Below are positions 19,579 through 25,139 of a stretch of DNA of 25,139 nucleotides, one piece after another. This DNA comes from Larix sibirica (Eukaryota; Streptophyta; Pinopsida; Pinales; Pinaceae): contig NWUY0300006452.1 in assembly GCA_004151065.3 (NCBI GenBank), positions 24,684 to 49,822 on the forward strand. Direction: 5' to 3'. Both the position numbers and the translations under genes were made by a program. Below the pieces are notes generated by a model, which was not told the DNA's origin, searched no databases, and saw only the letters and a program-made list of their open reading frames with translations. Position 1 is the stretch's first letter. Every line of letters starts with the position of its first letter.

Positions 19579-20700
19579 CTAGGAATAGTACCTCTTTAGT
19601 TAGAGCCCATTTCTAGGCCCTAGGATGTCTCCCTCAAAGTATTCCAATTCATAAGCTCCTTTGTTCAAGATTTTACTCACTATGTAAGGACCAAGCCACA
19701 TTGATTTGAATTTGCTAGAGCCAAGCTCACCATGGTCCTAGTCGTAGTCTATAGACTAGAATCATGTCTCTTTTAGAGAATACAAGGGAATGGACATATT
19801 TGTTGTATTGAGATTTGACATGTTTCTTATGTGTTTCATTAGCAGTAGCGACATCTCTTTTGTGCTCATCTAATTGTTCCAAGCACACTAAACATTCTTC
19901 TAACAGTGTAGTGTCTAGTAGAAGCTCAATGGCTAGTTTCAATGACGAGATTTCACACTCAATAGGTAACACAACCTTGACTTCGTGTATAAGTTGAAAG
20001 GGGTGAAACCTCTAGCAGTATTGACCGAAGTTGGATATGCCCAGAGTGCAAGATACAACATGACATGCCAATTGTTCTTATTTCTGCTCACCATCCTTTG
20101 CAACATGGTTTTCAAGGACTTATTGATTGCCTCTACTTGGCCATTTTCCAATGAATAGTATGGTGATGAGAAATCTTTCCGAAACCAAGATTTTTGGTTA
20201 GTTCTGCCATCATTTTGTTTTGGAATTGACTATCATTATCTGTGACAGTCTCCCTAGGTATACCAAATCAGGCTATGATTTGGTTGAAAACAAAGTGTGG
20301 TGTGGTTTTCCCGTCACAAGTGAATGTAGGCATGGCTTCGACCCACTTAGTGAAGTAGGCATATAGCCACAATAATGTACTTATGTCCCTTTGTTGATGC
20401 CGGGTTGCATGTTGTATAATCTATCCCCCATTTCATAAAGGGACCGACGTTGATCACATGATAGAGTGGAGTAGGATGCACATGCATTTTACTGGTAAAA
20501 GTCTGACAAGGATGACACTTCTTGACTATGTCAATACAGTCTTTGAATATTTAAGGCTAGAAATAACCTGCACATAATATTTTTTGGGATGTAGAAAAAC
20601 CTGATATATGACCACCATAGGATCCATTATGGAAATCACTCAACACTTTCTTTGCCTCCTCATGAGTTATACATCACCTTAGAATAGTATCGATCCCTCG
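19579..20700 (-). pseudogene. Integrase of the Tat-like element
   Basis: The domains follow in order on the minus strand. The HHCC zinc finger is intact: D-F-H-N-G-S-Y-G-G-H near 20635, then K-C-H-P-C near 20518. The core has its first Asp in W-G-I-D-Y-T-T (near 20425), the second in E-T-V-T-D-N-D (near 20250) and the Glu in N-G-Q-V-E-A-I-N-K (near 20140). The C-terminal part has L-P-I-E-C-E-I-S-S-L-K-L-A-I-E-L-L, then G-P-Y and G-A-Y-E-L, and ends R-Y-Y-S at a TAG (19581-19579). There are frameshifts near 20370 and 19985. Stops include a TAG where F-W-P is usual (about 20557) and a TGA before F-G-I-P. Integrase inserts the cDNA into host DNA; this copy cannot be translated whole. Confidence 0.82.
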
Positions 20701-20936
20701 ATGATATAGGGTGTCACCAATGATAACATATTTCCTTGCTTGGTGATGGGATTTTCATCTCTCTTCATGAGAAGATTGGGCTGGGACCCTTTGGGTTTGT
20801 AGGTAAACTAAAATGTTCCATACTAGGGATCATATGAGTTAATGATGGAGATGTGTTCATTGGGAAATGATTCATTTTATACCATCTATTCACCATCTAG
20901 GGGGAGATTTGAAATCAAGTCAACAAATGCCAAGGA

Positions 20937-21284
20937 TTATTTGGATTTAACTAAAACAAATCCTAGATCAAATTCCCGAAGAATCAAAATCCACTTATTG
21001 TACTTACCCCCAACAATTCGTTGAGACAAGATGTGTTGGAAGGGATTGATATTTGTAATCACGATTATATGTATAAAGATAATATAGTTCCAAAGTCTTT
21101 GCACTGCATAAACGACTGCGAGTGCCAATTTTTCAATGTGGGAGTACCTCAATTCTGGGCTTGCCAAGTTCTTACTCAGATAATAAACGACATGCTTATG
21201 GTGAAAATCATTTTATTGAACCAAGACTATTTTGACGGTCGATTCAGATGCCACAAGATACAAATGGAAGTCCTTGGTATAGTC
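20937..21284 (-). pseudogene. Gypsy-type RNase H of the Tat-like element
   Basis: One minus-strand frame with a single internal stop reads D-Y-T-K-D-F-H-L-Y-L-V-A-S-E-S, V-V-Y-Y-L-S-K, P-E-L-R-Y-S-H-I-E-K-L-A-L, and G-K-Y-N-K-W-I-L-I-L-R-E-F-D-L. This is the RNase H that normally follows RT in Ty3/gypsy. Where most gypsy elements have the first catalytic Asp (as in YTDAS) this copy has L-V-A-S, so the active site is incomplete. That fits a lineage that carries a second RNase H. Confidence 0.75.
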
Positions 21285-21639
21285 CCGTGGACTTAACAAT
21301 GAGGAAGACACTAATCCCTTTTTAATGCATCGAATGATCTTTAAGCATTGTCATCCGAAATGAATGGGACCCCTTTCCTAAGTAGGTGCATGAAACCTTT
21401 TGTGATCTCAACATTATTGACAATGAGTTGATGTAAGAAATTAGCTTTCCCTTGGATGATTTGCATCCGATGAAAATTATGTGAGGGAGGCAACTAAAAT
21501 ATTTTCTCTACCTTAAATGAATCTACCATAATTCCATCTTTTGAAACGATGAACCAAGTAATCAACCCAAAAATACATAGAAGATGCATTTGTGAGTATT
21601 CAACTGAATCCAATAATAACGTTACCTATCAAAGACAAA

Positions 21640-22616
21640 CCTAAGGTGTTTGGGGGATCCACCCTTTTTCCAGATTTATCCATTTAGTCATCTAGATAGG
21701 CCTCTACTATCTTCTTAATATCGTGAAAAGCATATGACATGCCACACTATAATGTAGCCCCAACATTCTTAAGGAAAATGGCATCTTCCTATAAGCAAAG
21801 GTCCCCCATGGGCATATGAAAGTAGTTTTTGTTGGTCCTCTGGTTGGATTTGAATCGGATTATACCCTAAAAATTCATCCATAAATGAAAATATTTCATT
21901 ACTAGCATACTCATCGATGATCTGGTCAATGAATGGAGTAGGATAGTTATCCTTAAGGTAGGCTAAGTTTAGGTCATGAAAGTCACTATGCACTTTGATA
22001 TCCCTTGTTTTTTATCTACAAGTACTAAATTGGACACCCACTTAGTTAAAGGGACATGATAGATAAAGTTAGCATGGAGAGGTTTGTCTACTTCCTCCTC
22101 GATGAAAAGAACCTTTCTCGAGTTTACTGGTCGTAGATTTTGTTGAACATGTTTAACATTTGGATATGTATTAATCTCATGTTCAACAGTGGTTGGGCCG
22201 ATTCCTGGCATCTCTTCATAAGACCAGACGAAAATATCTCTATATTCTTTGAACAACGCAGTGTAAATCTCAATTTCCTCTAGTAGGCAATCTACACTAA
22301 TAATGTCATTCTCAACAACCCCTAGAGTCCTAGAAATATTTATGGGAATGGTTTTTGAAATGTTGGCCATATTCCCCTCTGCATACACTTGAGATGTGGC
22401 AATAGGGCTCCCATACCAATCCATGGACCCTGGTTTGATGGTTTCATTTTCATGAATCGTCACATCATTATTGATAGGTAGAAATGATGAATGTTGATGC
22501 ATGCCTTTCCAAGGTATTTCCCTTAAAGACATAGCCTCAATTATATCTTCATTGCAAGGTGTGATTATATCCAAAGGGTCATGACAAGGTAAGGAGTTAA
22601 TGGCCCAAATAGTCAT
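21640..22616 (-). pseudogene. Reverse transcriptase and its N-terminal linker, Tat-like element
   Basis: A 215-codon frame (22616-21969) holds the linker and the RT entry: F-K-E-Y-R-D-I-F-V-W-S-Y-E-E-M-P-G, L-R-P-V-N-S-R-K, and W-V-S-N-L-V-L-V-D-K-K-Q-G. A frameshift near 21985 leads to D-L-N-L-A-Y and D-N-Y-P-T-P-F-I-D-Q-I-I, then F-S-F-M-D-E-F-L-G-Y-N (first catalytic Asp). After further damage the active-site box Y-L-D-D lies at 21698-21687, immediately followed by a TAA. RT copies the element RNA into DNA. The wording is typical of plant Ty3/gypsy. The C-terminal part of RT (21640-21285) is only weakly readable. Confidence 0.82.
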
Positions 22617-23040
22617 AAAGTATTGATAATCTTCCTCTAGTTGGGAAAAGTGACGACCGTGGTCTGCATTCTTAGATATGATGGCTTGTTAATCTACCTT
22701 AACCTAAAACAAATCCAGTGAGTCCCTTCTAGACCCGATTCCTTGAGTGGGTTCCGAAACTATCCATGGATTTTCAATAGGAAGTCCTCAAATGAGAAAC
22801 TTTCACCTTGAAATTAATGACGATCGAAGAGATTGTGTGTATAGGGGCCACATTTTCAATTCAAGTTGGGTGGGGGAAATTTAAAGGGATGCCCATCAAT
22901 GTAGGGTACATCCCCACTCCAACGTATTCACAGTTTCTCATGGAATGACCTACTAGGGGAACATTGCCCCATTGTTATGAGTAGACTCATTTCTATACAA
23001 TGACAAATAATTGATGATGATGATATTTCCTTCACATGGA
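22617..23040 (-). pseudogene. Polyprotein linker between protease and reverse transcriptase
   Basis: This is the element's coding strand between the protease and the long RT-side frame. It is broken by several stops and has no domain of its own; scattered short matches to a hydrophilic linker are all I can see. Confidence 0.45.
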
Positions 23041-23400
23041 AATTTGATCACTCGGAAATCGAAGAGACCACAACCATCATGGCATAATTTCAATGTGTTC
23101 CTAGCAATAGGTTGTAATCTAGCAGAGCGTCAACAACTTCTACCTCCACTTTCATTGTTTCCCTCCTAGCTCTACTAGGAGAGCAGGGATAATTCTGATG
23201 AGGTTGGAAAAGTGTCCATCAAAATATTTAAGCATGGTTGCAATGGGAACAATGTTAGGTGAGCCAATAACTCTCCAACATGATAATGACATGACACATG
23301 TGGATGCCCTCTCATCCACAACAGTCTGATAGATGTTAGATATTCCAGTTGGTACTTGGATTTGAAATTTGGCATGGTGGGGTAAAAGGGATTATGATGT
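23041..23400 (-). pseudogene. Aspartic protease of the Tat-like element
   Basis: The minus strand reads N-I-Y-Q-T-V-V-D-E-R-A-S-T-C-V-M-S with the candidate catalytic Asp at 23316-23314. Then come C-W-R-V-I-G-S-P, I-I-P-A-L-L-V-E-L-G-G, and (after a one-base shift near 23155) V-E-V-E-V-V-D-A and D-Y-N-L-L-L-G. This is the retropepsin-like region of plant gypsy polyproteins, which cuts the polyprotein. The D-E-R-A-S box replaces the usual D-x-G-A-S, and a TGA stands shortly after L-L-L-G where Trp is usual. Non-functional. Confidence 0.65.
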
Positions 23401-23969
23401 TCCAAAATAAAATGTCATTAAATTACTATCCAAAGGATCTAAAGCTCCTATTGCTGAAAACATAGTCTTCCATTGTGTAGGGAAACTTTAGAGGACATCC
23501 AAGGTGGACATTGCATAGGGATCTTGCACTTTATCTTCAACTATGATGTAATTCTAGGCAGCACACGCATTGGGGTTGTACATTCCCTTCTTTGACACAC
23601 CTTTCGACATCCTAGGAATAGTGTCATTCATTGGATTCTCTATGTACAAAGGATTAGCAGCTTCTAATTCAGGAAGTCCTTTTCCTTTGGACCCATACAT
23701 AGTTGTGTCATAATTGCTAGTTCTCTTTTGGATATTGATCTCTCATTTACACATTAAAACTTCATATTTTTCTGTATTGATCCCTTGAAAGGAGACACCC
23801 TAATTTCTCCCTTGTGGAGGTATAGGGTTTGCATTAGCAATATAAACCATTTATTGCTGCAATGGAAGGAACGGATTGGTCAGTACAACAGGTTGCTTGG
23901 TAGCTTCCTGTTGTGCCAAGATCAATGAGCAACCTCCAATTTGGGGTATTGGTACGTCAAGTGATTTTG
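23401..23969 (-). pseudogene. Gag to protease linker of the Tat-like element
   Basis: Continuous minus-strand pieces include an Asn/Pro-rich part, N-P-L-Y-I-E-N-P-M-N-D and G-A-L-D-P-L-D-S-N-L-M-T-F. They join the zinc knuckle to the protease in shifting frames. No enzyme domain is seen. Confidence 0.45.
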
Positions 23970-24455
23970 GGGCATTGATATGTCAAGTGATCCTCAATGC
24001 ATTGCTTGCATGGGAACTTCACCTTCCTTTTCTCCTTTTTACCCCCACCATCATTGCTATTGTTATTATTGTTGTTGCTTGCATTATTTTTCCCTTTGTT
24101 TCCATTCTTTTTATTCTTATTTTTCTTCACCCCAGGCTGCTAGTTTCCCTTAGAATATGTCGTTTGTACTGACAGGACATCACTGGGTGGGTTGGAATTT
24201 AGGTTGTTAGCATTGTTATGAGAAATTGTAGGTGCATTCAAAGACAATTTCCTAGTTTGGTAAACATCCTAAATACCTACGACATTTTCTACTGAGTCGA
24301 TAACACCATCGACAAGTGGCCTAGGAGTAGGTTTGGTTGGATCAACATCTTCTTTAAGAGCAATGGGTAGTATTTTGTACAAAATTCTAGACCGTGAATA
24401 CACCAAGTCTAGTTGTTAGGCCTTGATGATGGCACATTCCTGCATTATGAATAAC
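23970..24455 (-). pseudogene. Gag C-terminus with zinc knuckle, Tat-like element
   Basis: From 24455 leftwards the minus strand reads I-M-Q-E-C-A-I-I-K-A, Q-L-D-L-V-Y-S-R-S, then a hydrophilic part rich in Asn and Lys (about 24125-24020). A zinc-knuckle-like motif C-K-Q-C-I-E-D-H-L-T-Y-Q-C (C-x2-C-x3-H-x4-C) lies at 24010-23972. The histidine spacing is one residue shorter than the classical CCHC, so zinc binding is plausible rather than certain. Stops occur in frame at about 24416, 24270 and 24140. The N-terminal gag is absent because the coding similarity ends at 24455, where the chromovirus LTR starts. Confidence 0.65.
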
Positions 24456-24685
24456 TGTAATGTGAAGTGAACCCTTCTTCGAAATATATATATGAGATGA
24501 ATAATTGATGTGATGAACATTACAATACAATTCGGGACTTTAAATAATCCACTTGTGTCTGTATGTGAAAATACACACTCTTTTATTTTGTATTTAATTA
24601 TTTAACTAATTATTAAAATATTATATTTGTTTTCTTATTATTTACTAACTTTAATGTTTTATTATTATTATGTATTTTATATACA
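24456..24685 (-). repeat. Candidate 3' LTR of an inserted chromovirus
   Basis: On the plus strand the block starts TGTAATG (24456) and ends TATACA (24685), giving TGTA/TACA inverted ends and a 230-bp AT-rich LTR. To its left the gag frame of the Tat-like element resumes at once; to its right lies the end of a chromodomain ORF. The immediate left flank is ATAAC, a candidate target-site duplication whose partner is beyond the window. Confidence 0.5.
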
Positions 24686-24689
24686 TAAC

Positions 24690-25019
24690 GTTGACCTTCT
24701 CTTAAACTTTTCTTTGTCCCCAAAGCAATGGTAACGAAGGATGCAAATATAAAAAATGCTTTGACTCCCAAGCAACGTCTTATTCAGGAAGATTTTTCCA
24801 TTTAATAAGATACTCCTTGATTACTCGAGAACACAATCTCTTTTCCTTGGTAGAAATAATATCTTATGGCTCCAAGGTAATTCATCCTTTGTTGTCCAAC
24901 ATAAGAAGCATTGTTTGTGATTTCAGGTGTTTTCCTAACACCTTTATAAGACAGGATACGTGAAAATCGTTGTGGATATGATTCTTTTTTGGTAAATCCA
25001 ATCCATATGCTACATGGAT
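24690..25019 (-). pseudogene. Chromovirus integrase C-terminus and chromodomain
   Basis: A single minus-strand frame reads H-V-A-Y-G-L-D-L-P, H-N-D-F-H-V-S-C-L-I-K-V-L-G-K-H, L-D-N-K-G, R-V-I-K-E-Y-L-I-K-W-K-N-L-P-E, then (after a TAA) D-V-A-W-E, H-P-S-L and W-G-Q. F-H-V-S-x-L-K-K is the end of gypsy integrase, and E-Y-L-x-K-W-K-x-L-P-x-x-x-x-x-W-E is the chromodomain, which steers integration to marked chromatin. Four stop codons, and interruption on the 5' side at about 25020 by a tandem repeat, show it is dead. The element is a different Ty3/gypsy lineage from the Tat-like host. Confidence 0.8.
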
Positions 25020-25139
25020 TTAAGCATATCATGTAATAATAACCATTAACAATGCCATTCATCAGCACATAAAATAATTCACATTGCACTTTTTACCATT
25101 TCAAAATTTAAGCATATCATGTAATAATAACCATTAACA
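25018..25139. repeat. 88-bp tandem duplication at the right window edge
   Basis: The 34-bp sequence starting atttaagcatatc and ending aaccattaaca occurs at 25018-25051 and again, without a mismatch, at 25106-25139, where the window stops. The period is 88. The first copy begins exactly where the chromovirus integrase similarity is lost. It may be the start of a longer array. Confidence 0.85.

Larger units (their letters stand above)
13544..24455 (-). mobile_element. Degenerate Tat-like Ty3/gypsy retrotransposon, 5' part interrupted
   Basis: Read on the minus strand (right to left) the order is: gag C-terminus with zinc knuckle (from 24455), protease, reverse transcriptase, RNase H, integrase (ending at 19579), a second RNase H (19480-19025), an antisense plus-strand ORF (17628-18845), a repeat-containing 3' region, a polypurine tract (14677-14666) and a candidate 3' LTR (14665-13544). 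RT-RNaseH-INT order defines Ty3/gypsy. A second RNase H, extra ORFs in either orientation and a tandem-repeat-rich 3' region are features known from the plant Tat lineage. All coding parts carry stops and frameshifts. The gag start, primer-binding site and 5' LTR are not in the window because a chromovirus interrupts gag at 24455/24456. Target-site duplications could not be checked. Confidence 0.72.

Noticed and set aside
23175-23405. 76-codon minus-strand frame
   Set aside because: The protease motif is in a neighbouring frame; this frame has no family features.
23876-24172. 98-codon plus-strand frame with hydrophobic stretches
   Set aside because: It is the antisense of the Asn/Lys-rich gag and its zinc knuckle; the hydrophobic look comes from complementing AAC/AAT/AAG codons.
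24802-25089. 95-codon minus-strand frame
   Set aside because: The chromovirus integrase/chromodomain lies in another frame of the same strand over the same bases, so this frame is a shadow of that relic.
1-25139. CRISPR array, bacterial operon or organellar gene cluster
   Set aside because: No regular spacer-repeat array exists; spliced genes, LINEs and Ty3/gypsy elements show this is plant nuclear DNA.

Overview
The window is nuclear DNA of a land plant with a large, repeat-rich genome. The evidence is long AT-rich gene-poor stretches, old plant-type LINEs, Ty3/gypsy elements of two plant lineages, and one spliced cell-wall acetyltransferase gene. The wording of the LINE and gypsy relics reminds me of gymnosperm (conifer or cycad-like) elements, but this is an impression from memory, not proof. 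Two ambiguous bases (218 and 2606) mark it as draft-quality sequence.

Layout. 1-317 (-): an open, acidic, unrecognised reading frame running off the left edge. 470-862 (-): RNase H domain relic of a LINE. 1079-2660 (+): decayed LINE ORF1 with a DUF4283-like core and a zinc knuckle, head to head with the previous relic. 2661-5690: AT-rich DNA with short tandem duplications. 5701-6410: about ten copies of a 72-bp minisatellite. 7084-10340 (+): the only clearly intact gene, a four-exon TRICHOME BIREFRINGENCE-LIKE (TBL) O-acetyltransferase of 484 residues. 10682-11035: two small duplications in its 3' flank. 12841-13541 (-): a second LINE pol C-terminal relic.

The right 11.6 kb is a nested stack of retrotransposons. 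A Tat-like Ty3/gypsy element in minus orientation (about 13544-24455) appears to be inserted in the LINE relic. Read on its own strand it shows gag zinc knuckle, protease, reverse transcriptase, RNase H, integrase, then a second RNase H downstream of integrase. Next come an antisense (plus-strand) spliced plant-mobile-domain-like ORF, a repeat-bearing 3' region, a polypurine tract and a candidate 3' LTR. Its gag is interrupted by a chromovirus, also in minus orientation. The chromovirus is seen as a candidate 230-bp 3' LTR (24456-24685) plus an integrase C-terminus and chromodomain (24690-25019). The window ends in an 88-bp tandem duplication.

All retroelement reading frames are broken, mostly by changes of C-to-T / G-to-A type. 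They are fossils. The TBL gene alone looks functional; it would acetylate cell-wall polysaccharide in the Golgi. The observations most worth follow-up are the intron-bearing antisense ORF inside the Tat-like element and its dual RNase H arrangement.
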